In this document: positions 21,745 to 34,417 of the stretch, piece after piece
How positions within the stretch are numbered: position 1 is the first letter of the stretch
How the letters are laid out: each line of letters starts with the position of its first letter
From: Bolinopsis microptera
Lineage: Eukaryota; Ctenophora; Tentaculata; Lobata; Bolinopsidae
Reading direction: 5' to 3'
DNA: 60,000 nucleotides
Assembly (NCBI RefSeq): GCF_026151205.1
Contig: NC_087075.1
Coordinates: 7,150,858 to 7,210,857 of the forward strand
Notes under the pieces: generated by a model
What the model saw: only the letters and a program-made list of their open reading frames with translations
What the model was told of the DNA's origin: nothing
Databases searched by the model: none
Position numbers and translations under genes: made by a program

Positions 21745-23593
21745 TCGGCTGCTGACGTAATACAAAATTTTGGTGTGCTCCAATTGCCAAATTAACAATA
21801 ACCTTTGTCCAGTTGACGGAGAATGGTCTAGCTTTTCTGATTGGTCTGAGTGCTCGGTTGCATGTGGAGGAGGATCTCAAAATAGGATCAGAAGTTGTTC
21901 CAACCCTGCACCAGCAAATGGAGGAGTTGATTGCAATGGAGACGATTCGGAATCTCAAGACTGCAACGCTGACCCTTGTCCCGTTGACGGAGGATGGTCT
22001 GAATTCTCGGATTGGTCAGAGTGCTCGGTTGCATGCGGAGGAGGATCTCAAAATAGGATCAGAAGTTGTTCTAACCCTGCCCCAGCAAATGGAGGGGTTG
22101 ATTGCAATGGAGACGATTCGGAATCTCAAGACTGCAACGCTGACCCTTGCCCAGGTAAAATTAGAACACTAAGACTAAGAGTAAGTGATTGATTGGGGAC
22201 TGGTCCGTAGTGCCAATGAATGTCTACTTAAACATGTATGATTGTAATAACATGAAATGTTCATCTAGCAGGGCACGCAAATATTTATTTAAAATCAAAA
22301 ATCGTAATTTCAAATTCCATCAATTAATTATAATTTCTAATTACAGCTCTGATCTGCGATCACTATCATGCAGCACATTTGGTCGGGTTGACACATTTTC
22401 AAGAATTGCGGATATTATATCGCTGCGACTAATATATAAGTGTTTTATTAGTAATAAGTGTTATTAGTAATAGTAATAAGTGTTCTCTTAGTAATGTACA
22501 AATATGCGCTAGGTGGCAGTGAAATGATGAATGTGTTTTTATTTCTTAATTAGATCGAAATGGCAGGTGATTTCGAATCAGATCCTGGTAATGCAGTCCA
22601 ATTTGTGCAATTTCAGTTAAGCAGCTGTGTCTAGTGTCCAATTTTTAGATTCGTCTTGATTTTCGTAATCCGGTTAAGTTACTTTTGCCAAAACCCATAG
22701 GCATAATTGGGTAGAGTGGACCGTTGCCAGTATCTCCCTTTCAGTTTCCCAATCAAAAGGAAGTGATATCAATTTTAATTAACGTTCTCAAATGCAAAAT
22801 GATACCGAGAATGGAACTGGTTACTGGTCGCTCGCTTTTCCCAATCATTCACGGCTTGTGAATTGTAATGAATCAAGGTTTATTGCATCAATCACACTCA
22901 GTAGAAATATCTTTGGCTTGCTTTCGATAGCTTAATAACTACTAACTAGCGTACTTCGAGATAGGAGCGAGAAAACCAAAGCTGATAGTAATACTAATAC
23001 ACAATGTGCAAGTTGGAATTTGAAAGGTTTTCAAGGAATTCAAAATGATGTAAATAATTATTAAAGATGACAGTCATTGTAGTTTCTGTAGATGATAGGA
23101 AAACAGTACCCAAATATTGCTTGTAGTTGTATATTCAAATAATGATAATCATACTTTCAACTCATGTCAAAACACCATTAATCAATAAATGTAGTTGATT
23201 ACAACAAAAACCTAAACTTGTTTGTTATATGTATAAGTAATAAGACTTCTATTGCAGCTATTACTTGGAGAGACGACAGGCGATGTGGTCCGACGTTCCC
23301 CCTCGCGGATGGCTCTCCTAGTCAGTGTAACCCTGACCACCCTTTAGGCGCTGTTTGCTGTTCTAAGTGGGGATGGTGCTCACTCGAAACAAAATGGTGT
23401 GTTGACTACGGAGTTAAAATTGCGCCCCCAAAATTATGGAGAGACGATGGACGATGCGGAGCTGAGTACCCCCTACCTAACGGACTCCCTGCTCAGTGTG
23501 ATCCTGATACTGTCTACAGTTGCTGTTCACCGTGGGGGTATTGCGGCCAGGAGGCTGGCCATTGTGATTGTGAAACTTGCGTCGACTATGCAA
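9974..23593 (+). CDS. Secreted modular protein: signal peptide, 3 PAN-like, SRCR, TSP1, novel domain, sushi, TSP1, 2 chitin-binding
   Basis: Ten exons share one strand and one phase. They are 9974-10022 (signal peptide), 10345-10584, 10974-11213, 11603-11842, 14537-14851, 15375-15716, 16706-16876, 18127-18594, 18745-18945, 21813-22154 and 23258-23593, counting the signal exon separately. Every domain exon begins and ends in phase 1 and is a whole number of codons, so any of them can be skipped or duplicated without breaking the frame. Joined, they give roughly 980 residues of extracellular, cysteine-rich modules, as seen in invertebrate secreted or cell-surface recognition proteins. The last exon still ends at a phase-1 donor (GTAAGT), so a terminal exon is missing. 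A possible one is 23,908-23,961 after TTTACAG, but it is weak. It could be two neighbouring genes, since nothing proves continuity across the large introns. Confidence 0.7.
10345..10584 (+). CDS. PAN/apple-like domain exon, copy 1
   Basis: The 80-residue module starts GCYTDYQQNVGMFPESQ and has the cysteine pattern GC, SC-x2-WC, RC, EC, EC, as in PAN/apple-like folds, which often bind proteins or sugars. It is almost identical to copies 2 and 3. Its acceptor is AAACAATCAG, without the pyrimidine tract and the extra CAG that copies 2 and 3 have, so splicing into this copy may be weaker. PAN is a pattern-based call; WSC is the alternative. Confidence 0.65.
10626..10749. mobile_element. 124-bp GC-rich insertion with 10-bp target duplication
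   Basis: The insertion is flanked by CTCTAAGTTT at 10616-10625 and 10750-10759. The same element sits in copy 2 at 11,255-11,378, while the matching place in copy 3 (about 11,873-11,882) has one CTCTAAGTTT and no insert. It contains hairpins (CGTTGCTCTG / CAGAGCAACG) and a GCGCGGCGCG core. No poly(A) tail or long terminal inverted repeat is visible. Confidence 0.7.
10974..11213 (+). CDS. PAN/apple-like domain exon, copy 2
   Basis: This copy lies exactly 629 bp downstream of copy 1 and differs by few bases (FRSFASCQEWC here, FRSLGSCQEWC in copy 1). Two acceptors 12 nt apart are both in frame: TTTCAG before 10962 and TTTCAG before 10974. The upstream one would add four residues (GVVS). Confidence 0.7.
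11603..11842 (+). CDS. PAN/apple-like domain exon, copy 3
   Basis: This copy is again 629 bp on. It is the most diverged of the three at its end (TSHMTYRGRWSASPRTEC against ISHITTRRGWSASPQTEC). The intron after it lacks the 124-bp insertion found after copies 1 and 2 and is soon interrupted by a family-A element at 11,911. Confidence 0.7.
11911..13830. mobile_element. Nested cluster of family-A MITEs and short GC-rich insertions
   Basis: Family-A copies at 11,911-12,389 and about 12,605-13,130 are interrupted by short insertions with direct target repeats. These are 12,464-12,540 (flanked by GCCGCTTTCTT), 12,757-12,867 (flanked by AGGGTTTCAGT) and 12,889-12,962 (flanked by GTATGCTTTT). Further GC-rich units lie at about 13,158-13,260, 13,500-13,600 and 13,590-13,700, the last repeating the first (CCGCCGCGCACGAGTGCGCG). 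The whole cluster is in the intron between PAN copy 3 and the SRCR exon. Confidence 0.65.
14537..14851 (+). CDS. SRCR domain exon
   Basis: The exon encodes 105 residues, opening FRLVDSGGATITQGVQIGLL and continuing with VCDDSFSDNAAAAICREMGF, the hallmark of the scavenger receptor cysteine-rich domain. It ends IFLTCGQVP. The spacing of VCDD, ICREMGF and the terminal LTC fits a full domain. SRCR domains bind microbial surfaces and proteins in secreted and membrane receptors. Acceptor TTGCAG and donor GTAATG are both in phase 1. Confidence 0.85.
15375..15716 (+). CDS. Double thrombospondin type-1 repeat exon
   Basis: Two 57-residue TSP1 modules lie on one exon. Each reads WSxFSDWSECSVxCGGGSQ, then RIRSCSNPAPANGGVDC and CNADPCP, which carry the Trp ladder and six cysteines of the family. 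The second starts where an intron would be expected (CCCGTTGAC replaces the acceptor). Either an intron was lost or an in-frame exon duplication occurred. Confidence 0.9.
16706..16876 (+). CDS. Single thrombospondin type-1 repeat exon
   Basis: This is one 57-residue TSP1 module, very close to those at 15,375 and 21,813 (differences are EYQDC for ESQDC and PENGG for PANGG). The acceptor is TTTGCCCAG and the donor GTAACA, both phase 1. The flanking intron sequence also matches the other TSP1 exons, so exon and introns were copied together. Confidence 0.85.
18010..18066. repeat. Poly-C tract
   Basis: A run of C with few interruptions lies about 60 bp before the 18,127 acceptor. A similar tract lies at 21,706-21,742, about 70 bp before the 21,813 TSP1 acceptor. 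Opposite-strand open frames of glycine here are artefacts of the tract. Confidence 0.9.
18127..18594 (+). CDS. Extracellular domain of about 156 residues, family not named
   Basis: The exon opens AKWMPVIRGYDNPVSINMPG and includes RVWIDFGGSGPYGRWFEINF, LDRLTVHCNGIEVLEYMF and VFSTRDTASDSYTIG. The layout (aromatic-rich strand, a conserved HCNGxEVL core and a closing DTASDxY) resembles a beta-rich module that I associate with invertebrate secreted proteins and with the farnesoic-acid-methyltransferase-like fold. That name is a weak family resemblance, not an enzymatic claim. It is phase 1 on both sides, with acceptor TTATCAG and donor GTACGT. Confidence 0.6.
18745..18945 (+). CDS. Sushi (CCP) domain exon
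   Basis: The 67-residue module reads SCTTWPGDENQFELSEDLLP and continues with HGANISLACRTGYTLSGSHS, then ALCQFG and NPPCE. The four cysteines, the GYTLSG core and the closing PPC are typical of complement control protein modules. Sushi modules usually sit on single phase-1 exons, as here. The donor is GTAACTTTTGG. Confidence 0.8.
18946..20400 (+). repeat. Intron satellite made of sushi-donor copies
   Basis: From the sushi donor onward the intron repeats GGTAACTTTTGGTGAA and related words more than 15 times. The words are arranged in higher-order units (GTAAGTAACATCAAAACAGG, GAGTAATGTACATCAAA). The repeat starts at the splice site, so each unit carries a donor-like GTAACT or GTAAGT. It is followed by five copies of AAAAATGGTG. 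Confidence 0.85.
20535..21770. other. Duplicated TSP1-flanking intron DNA
   Basis: The block at 20,535-20,960 matches 15,734-16,300 and 22,185-22,640 (AGTGCCAATGAATGT and GCAGGGCACGCAAATATTTA are shared). It shows that a unit of intron, TSP1 exon and intron was copied. The piece at 21,655-21,700 (CTCTGGGCTCTGCCCCGTC) recurs at 13,494-13,512. No exon is seen. Confidence 0.75.
21813..22154 (+). CDS. Double thrombospondin type-1 repeat exon, second copy
   Basis: This is the same two-module architecture as 15,375-15,716, with nearly identical sequence (the few changes include CDHNPAP-type region differences at synonymous sites such as TGTGGAGGA). The acceptor is TTTGTCCAG and the donor GTAAAA, both phase 1. 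The high similarity argues for recent duplication or gene conversion. Confidence 0.9.
23258..23593 (+). CDS. Two hevein-type (type 1) chitin-binding modules
   Basis: The exon holds two tandem modules: WRDDRRCGPTFPLADGSPSQ with CCSKWGWCSLETKWC, and WRDDGRCGAEYPLPNGLPAQ with CCSPWGYCGQEAGHC, the second closing CDCETCVDY. The CCSxxGxC core with its aromatic residues is the N-acetylglucosamine-binding signature of the hevein family. In animals it is uncommon and mostly found in marine invertebrates. This suggests that the secreted protein binds chitin or bacterial or fungal glycans. The exon is phase 1 on both sides, with acceptor ATTGCAG and donor GTAAGT. Confidence 0.85.
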
Positions 23594-25938
23594 GTAAGTG
23601 ATCTTCACTTGAAAGTGACTCTTTTTCGGTTTATTTTGATTTAAAAGTTGAGTAGGTGTAGAGAAAGACCGTGACTTTTCAACACATTTTTCAACCAACC
23701 AATGAAGACAAATGTACGCCGTACGGTGATTAACTATAAATTTGATTGGTTACCTTTCAAAAAGTGACTCCCCTGATCCGTTTTACACGTCTTTAAAATC
23801 TCCTCAATTATGATCGCAATAACATTAACAACATTTTATTTCACATCGATCTTTGCTCCCACTGTAAGAACACCATTCAACCGTACATCTTAACATTGAA
23901 CTTTACAGCTATTTTTATTAATGTTTTATTTCAACTCAGAATAGAATTTGAGAACATGTAGTCAATTAGAAAAACAGAAGACGGGTGTAAACTAATTTGA
24001 AGCAGGATTCGGACAATTTCTCGTCGAGAGAGCACTAAGATTTGGATGTTTGTAGAGAGGTCAACCATATTTGTTTGATACAATATGACAGTGATTTTGG
24101 GTTTCATTATTCAATACTGGAAGCTTATTTGTAGTTATTCGCTGTCATCTGTCAGAAAACATGGATGTCATCCCCATTATAGTACCCAGATATATACAAT
24201 GCATACAAAAAATATTTTCGTTTTGTGTATTTTTATTACTATTAATATTATAATTTCGAAAAACTTCTTGTTTTATTCATGTTCCATTTTACAATTCACG
24301 TTTTATAATGTCAAATTATATAAGCTCAACGGAAAAAAATTATTTTGTTGGCAAAGTTCCCAAATTTTCAAGTTCCACTAATATAACCTAAAACTATAAA
24401 AGCAGTCCTTAACGGGTATTTTCTGCTACGCAAGGGACCCCATGCTCACGTCACTAGGAGTATGTTTGACCGCACAATTGATTAATAGTATTCCTGAGAT
24501 GTTGAGACTGAATTTACCCGGTTAAAAATGTTAACTACGTTATCGACATTTGGTTTGATCAAGCTAAAGCCAAAATTTTACGAAACGGCGAATGCAGGCA
24601 AAGTGAGTAAATTTTAGAGGTTGTAACATTTAGGGCAACTAAAACATGTTATAGTGGCATTTAGGGCAACTAAAAGATTTGAACACTTTCATTTGCGTTT
24701 TTCCCTTAATTTTGTATAACAAGGAATGAAATTTGTGGTAAATACAACGCACTCTATAACTATAAAACGGAGGACGTATTTAAAAGTAATCTAAATTCTA
24801 ATTCGGTGTATTTTGGACGCCGATTCCGATTCAATTTCACCCCCCATGACGTAGGGAAAATGCTTCCCTGGAGAGTTATGGTCAAACAACTGTTTTGGTC
24901 ACGTGACAGGCTAGTTAGACACGAATTCGATTGTTTAGGGCTCGGGTTAGCGTTAGGGTTGTGGTTAGGGTTATGCATAGCTTCGGGGTAATGGTTAGGA
25001 TTTATTGGTCAAGTTCTCCGTGAAAAGCACGAAAGTGAGTAGATTTTGTAGAGGTGCCTCCGAAGTGATCTTAAACAATTCCAATTCCCTGTTCAATTTC
25101 GGTAGACACATTTCAACTAATAGTGCAGAATCAAGCAAGTTATAATTTATACTTATCAAATTGGATGTGCTATTTGGGGAGATATAGGTTTATAACCTAT
25201 CAAGACGCGCGACGAGTTGGACTCGTCGACGGTCTTGATATTACTATATATTTGAAACAAACATTTTACGAGTATCACCCGTTAAGGAGATATTTGTAAA
25301 TTTTAAATTGATGTGACACGAAAGTCTCCCAAGGTTTTTCTAACCCGACGTATCAATCTCAATCACATACCTGTTATTTCGCCAAATTCGCAAAGGCGAT
25401 CATTCAAATAAAAGTTCATGATTATTCAAAGTGAATGAAATCTTAAATTACACAACAGGTGCGTAGAATTGTATTCAATAATATGTTTCAAACTCGTTAA
25501 AAATATATGCCAGTTTTAGGAAACGTGGTGTATCCATGTTTACCACCTTTTCGTTAAGACGTGCAATTGCCGTTTGTCAAGTAAACGATTTTTAGAGTCA
25601 GAACATTTACTCTAAGAGATCTGATTGCAAGTCTCAACACTAAATGGTGACCATGGTATTACTAAACGGCAACATGTTAATATAGTATGCACGGGTATCT
25701 GATTAGAATCGAGGACTGGGGTCTCGAGGGGAAAGAACATAATGGATAAAATGTTTGGCATCACATAAAAAGGAACCCAGGTACTATTTAAATAAACAGG
25801 TCGATTGCTTCGAATATGAAACCCAACGTAAATTAAAACTGATTGTTTTTATTTATTTTTAGCTCACAATTCATTTGCATAACTTCGCTCAACCGATGAA
25901 CAGTTCATTATTAGTTTTTACAAAACCATTAAAAACCG
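23594..25938. other. Intergenic between the convergent secreted-protein and cyclin L genes
   Basis: A diverged family-A fragment lies at 24,810-25,000. A hairpin unit at 25,184-25,290 (GACGAGTTGGACTCGTC stem) is shared with 13,283-13,385. Two AATAAA poly(A) signals for cyclin L occur on the - strand at about 25,848-25,857. The open frame at 24,085-24,381 has no recognisable domain. I see no further gene. Confidence 0.55.
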
Positions 25939-28900
25939 TTATCTGACTTTGTGCCTGTGTTCCTTGCCAGAGTCCCTTAAAATTTTCTCATGTTTCTCTT
26001 TTTTACTCCTCTCTTTCTCCTTTTCAAGCAGCTTTATCTTCTCCTGAAGTTTTCTCTGGTCAGCGAGCTTCTTCTTTTCTTCGTGCTTCCTTTTCCTGAC
26101 CTCTTCGCGGGCAGCCTGAAGGTATAACCTGATTAATAAAGTACTAGGATGGCTGGATACAAGGCTGCTAAGTTTGGGGTAGGGTTTAAGGTTAGGTTAA
26201 GGGGGCAAGGTCAGTGGTAAACGCTAAAAGGGCTATATTATGAGAGGGCTAGTTCAGGGGGGGGGGGGGAGAGGGGGGGTTGGGAAGCGTCTACTAGTAG
26301 GGGCTACATTTTGTATTTCCCGTTCAATAGGTCAATAAACCAGGGAGTTAGTTACCTCGCTATCAGAAGAGGAACTAGAATCGTCAGAGGAACTAGAGGC
26401 ATGCCTCTTTGACCGGTGTTTTCTTTTTCTGACAAGCGAACTGCTCTCTGAATCTGACGATGATCTGCGTTTTTTTCTGTAACGATCGTGTTTCCGTCGG
26501 GGTGGGCTGACTGGACTATACCGCCTTCTCGGGGAGTGGTGCTTTGAGCGCCGCACATTACCATTTTTATGACCTTCTGAACCCCCATTCTCGGCTAGTT
26601 TACTTAGTTTATTGTTTATCACGGAAGCCGGAGATAGCTTAGATTTCTGAGGCGAGTCTTTGTTTCTACTAGGGTCTAAAGGCGAAAAGTTACTGGCTGA
26701 TTCCAATTTCTTGACTTCCTTCAAGTCTCTTTTACTTTTCTCATTAAATGATTTCTTCAATTCATAGGCTTCTTTAGCAGCATTGATGGCCCTTTCAAGT
26801 TTTTCAGAGTTGGGCCGAGGTATGCAGTAGAGGTTGAGGATTGTTTTAGAGATCTCCTCACAAGTCTCCCGGCTACAGTCCAGTAAATCGTACCAAGGTG
26901 GGTTCTCTGGTAGACATATCTGAAACAATCATCTGTCAAACAGATATATGCAAATACAGGGTGGGCCTCAAAAGTCTACCCTTATCTCTTAAAATTGTAA
27001 CAGCTCGCTGAGATCTCACTAATTATTTTATTTCAGAATGAAAAAGCGCCATAACTTACGTTCTGATTAACATCTTTGCTTCAAATTTTTAGAGAATGTC
27101 AATCATAATTAGACACAACTTCGTGCCAAGTTTTGTGTGAGTCTGAGCTTGTCTGACAATTTTAGCTCCTGAGCGTGCTAGCTTTAATTTCTCACCCATT
27201 AATGTTTACATTGGTTAATAGGAACCACCAAAAAAAACCCTGGGTAAAAAAATTAAAAAACCACCGATTTATTTATGTTTTACCAATTCTATTCACCATG
27301 ATACATCGCACATTCCATGTGAGAAGAACGATATAAACAAGCAGGAAGGATCATCTGTGATAGTCCTTATCAGTTAAAATATAGAGAGAATGGAATGTGC
27401 GATGGATTCATGTGAATAGAATTGGTAAAACGTGAATAAATCGCTGGTTTTTTTTATTTTGTTACCCAGGATTGTTTTTGGTGGTTCCTGTTAACCAATG
27501 TAAACATTTCTGGGTGAGAAATTCAAGCTAGCTCGCTCAGGGGCTAAATTGGTCAAATAAGCTCAGTGAAGCTCGCAATCACACAAAACTTGCCACAAAG
27601 GTTTATCTACTTGTTATTAACATTCTGTGAAATTTAGAAGCAAAAATATTTATCAGAACATAAGTTATGCCACTTTTTGTTTTTAAAATAATTAGTGAGA
27701 TCTCAGCGAGCTGTTACAATTTTAAGAGATAAGGACGGGTAGACTTTTGAGGCCCACCCTGTATAATACAGAGTACCGCACATGAAATGGTTTAAAGGGA
27801 ACATACAGGTGAGTACAAAAGAAAACCATTTTTGAAATGACCTTCGACAGGCTGAACACTACGTCCAGACAAATGTTTAATTCAAAATTGAAGGGAGAGT
27901 GAAAAGTACCTTCTTGATACGAGCTGACAGCCAGATAGAGGCACAGCCGATCTGATCAGGAGTATACCTCATAAACACATCACTCCGCAAGCTATCGTTC
28001 ATGAAGTTCCAACTCAGCTGTACGAGCTCCGTGTTCTGACTTTGCTCCAACATCAGAGACAGGATTATAATGATGATTTTGTGAGGGTATTTCACGTGGA
28101 CGCAGAAACCGAGCTCCTGAAAAATAGAAGGGTCTCCAGGATTTTGGAGGTGAAAGTTAAAAGGCATGTGGTCTAGTGTGGTTTTACAGAGCTGACAGCA
28201 CAGCGTTCGGCGACCAGAGTTACCCTCCTTCCCTATGAAGTGATATCCATAGAATCTGAACTGTATCGTTAAAATGTGTAATGAGAAACAAAGAAGTCAT
28301 GTGTATGAAATTACGATCGTAAGTTTGTTTATTTGCGCCGCGCACGTACAGAAAGATAACAACTATGCGCTTCGTAAAAAGTTAAGTTGGTATTTTGCTA
28401 GTCGTTGGGTGATCTTGTAGAATTGTCTCCCACGCGTGTGCGTCATTGCTCCTGCATCTGTAATGTTGGTAATAAGCATGGCTTGAATGAGACTCGTGAC
28501 ATTCTTGATCAAGGTGTGTTTTATTTGGCCTCTTTCACTAAAGTAATTTTAATCTCATTTTGCATTCGGGTGGTTTAGGAATGATTTCACGATGATATTA
28601 TCAAGAGGTTACTCCCTATCAAGATCATCCAAATCGTTCAAGTTTTTTCGAATCTCATCGAGTACGACTTATTCTCGCCAAGATGAAAAGGAAACGTAAC
28701 CCAAAGGAAAAATGAAGAAATGATTGAACTCACCGTTGTTAGGAGCTAAAGCTGCTGCCAGCCTCTTTAAAACCACACTAAACCACACAAATAAAGTATA
28801 TAGTGATCGTACCTTTCTGGAGGCGGCAATTCACCTCTAGAAATGGAAATCAATTATTCTCTAATAAATTCAACAAAATAATTACTGTTTAGAGGAAGCT

Positions 28901-30728
28901 GATTGACTCTAAATCGCTATAATCGTCATAAATTGATAGGCTGTACTAGGTTAGACTATATAAAATGCACAGTATCGCAGAGATAAACTAGCACAGCCTA
29001 TCAGTTTTTTTTAAAGAGTTTAAATTCCCTTAATTATAGTCATAAATCCTGAGGCTAAAAGATTCCAAATTGAAATTTCAGAAAGAAAACAGAATAGGGC
29101 ATCTCCCATAGCCTCAGGATTCTAATAAAAATGTAAAACGGATGGATAACTTACTTTCAAAAGGCGCCGCTCAGCTTTAATGACATCATTCTTCTGTTTG
29201 ACGTACAATGTACCGGTGAAATCCAGGGGTGATGGAGTTCTGAACAAAAGTAAAGTTAGTCCTGGTTCCTCGATTAAAGGAGGATTAGCTTACCTTCAAA
29301 TATTTGGTGTTTCAATCCTAACTTACATCCTACACACAGCAAACACTGTGCCTCTATAGAGCACCAACTTGCTGCAGTGCATCTACTACATCTACACTGA
29401 TATTGCTGCAGTGCATCTACATTCATCAAAGATATTTTCTGAGAGAAAGATAAAAGTTATGATCCAAAATATCGCAAATCCTAAATATGTTGCTGTTGTT
29501 GGTATGGACTGTGTAAGACATGCTTACTGCTAAAAGCTCTCGGTTACGACATGGTTGGAATAAAAAAGGTCACAGCATAATTCGTGACAGAATGATTTAT
29601 AAAACGTAGTTTATAAAACTTACTTCTTTTCCTTGACTTGCTTTATGTGATGGAAGCAGTTGATTACATCTCTGATGCGCCGGGGATGCTCTTCTATCTT
29701 AGCTGCAAGAAATATTGCTGCCATTGCTTGGTGCTGAAATTATGTTATTATGTTATTTCTACAATCATTAGACATGAATAGGTTATTAAACTGTGTATAA
29801 CGTAAGATGGGCATATATCCTGTAAATAACATATGATTTTATCTAAATAAAATCATCATGCACACTGATATGATTATAAAAGTGTTCACTGTTCAATATA
29901 ATCTGTAAATAACAAATAATTCGGACAAACCTCGTAGTTGTGAATGACGAGGGACTTGACAAGGTAGAAACGGTGGAACAGTATTTGAGCAGTTGCCATG
30001 GCAACCTGAGGCAGCTGTAAGAGTAAACCGCTAGACTGTATTAACTCGCAGCCAACAATCTTGATATCGCGCTCGTCCTGAAGTTGAACCAAGATAAGTT
30101 GGTGAGAAATTATAACAAATAAACGCTACATTTAACTCGACATTCTTCGATAAAACGCCGGGAATTACGTACTTTATTACGTACAAATTTGTCTTAAAGA
30201 CAGTGGTTAAGCAAGCTCACACTATTTTTCCGGTATGTTGTAGTCGATGAGCATTGAGCACACTTACGTCTTACATGTAAGCTCATCCGTAATAAAAAGT
30301 TTGCGGATATCATCTTAACCGGATATAATTTTAGCACTAATGTTACAAATTTGTCAAGTTTAAAGAGACACCGCATAGATGATGGTTAGATTTTGTAGTG
30401 ATGACTACATAACACTTTAAATTTGAATGTCGGAGAATAATGCATTCAACTCTGCATTCAAGCCGATGCGATTCAAGCCGATGCGATAGTCGTGCCAAAA
30501 AGGGTGTCCGTCCCTTTTAAATGGACTAGGAAATATCAAATAATGTGGCCAGAGTTAATGTTTTCAGTTTTGCAGTATTTTATCAATTACTAAACTCACC
30601 TCATAACTGATGCCGTCAGCACGAGATGGGGTGTTAACGACGCTGGGAGCCGAGTGTAGAACGTTTCCAGTTGTTAGAACTATCCTGCCATAATCTGTTC
30701 TGTGCTGACCGTCTACAAACACCGCCAT
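25939..30728 (-). CDS. CCNL1: Cyclin L, complete, seven exons
   Basis: Exons on the - strand are 30728-30600, 30077-29931, 29733-29624, 29239-29155, 28116-27910, 26919-26356 and 26115-25939. All boundaries are AG/GT with matching phases (0, 0, 2, 0, 0, 0) and the product is 472 residues. Residues 44-128 form the first cyclin fold, with [20 protein letters not shown] and [12 protein letters not shown]. The next exons give [16 protein letters not shown] and [20 protein letters not shown], then [17 protein letters not shown] for the second fold. These are diagnostic of cyclin L, the partner of CDK11 in nuclear pre-mRNA splicing control. The C-terminal half is Ser/Arg- and Lys-rich, as in the family, and ends in a charged coiled-coil-like stretch. 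The vertebrate L1/L2 split does not apply here, so read the symbol as the single cyclin L. Confidence 0.93.
26957..27761. mobile_element. 805-bp fold-back MITE with TA target site, mariner-like
   Basis: It lies in the cyclin L intron between exons 5 and 6. Arms of roughly 350 bp run from CAGGGTGGGCCTCAAAAGTC at the left to its inverse at the right. TA flanks both ends. The tips CAGGGTG and TA duplication resemble Tc1/mariner elements. The arms are diverged (about one difference in ten by eye), so this is an old insertion. Confidence 0.75.
28931..29121 (-). other. Two tandem hairpins in the cyclin L intron
   Basis: Hairpin one pairs TTGATAGGCTGTACTAG (28,933-28,949) with CTAGCACAGCCTATCA (28,988-29,003). 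Hairpin two pairs AATCCTGAGGCTA (29,045-29,057) with TAGCCTCAGGATT (29,109-29,121). On the - strand both are followed by a similar TTTATGAC word. They could be an intron-hosted small RNA or short palindromic insertions. I cannot assign box motifs with confidence. Confidence 0.35.
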
Positions 30729-30990
30729 TACTGTGTCCGGCAATGCTAATGAGATGTGTGTAGGTTAGTTGGGGGTGTTGGAATGTATTTGGAATGTTGA
30801 ACAGGAAATCGAAAGCAGTGAAACACAGATTGTTGCAAGGGCATTGAAATGGAATCTGAGTAAAACTACAAAATGTTATTCTGATAAAAATTGTATCAAT
30901 AAAATGGTTGATACTGTCAAAGATCTATTTAAAAAACCTTGATAATGTCTAATTAGTTAGATTTAATTAGTTAATTAATCCAGTAATTAT
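30729..30990 (-). promoter_or_regulatory. 262-bp spacer between DDX41 stop and cyclin L start
   Basis: On the - strand there is an acceptor-like CATCTCATTAG about 17 nt before the cyclin L ATG. Only an ATTAAA-type poly(A) signal is seen after the DDX41 stop. The close head-to-tail spacing would suit either a very short promoter or a shared transcript. Confidence 0.35.
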
Positions 30991-34417
<3,427 letters not shown>

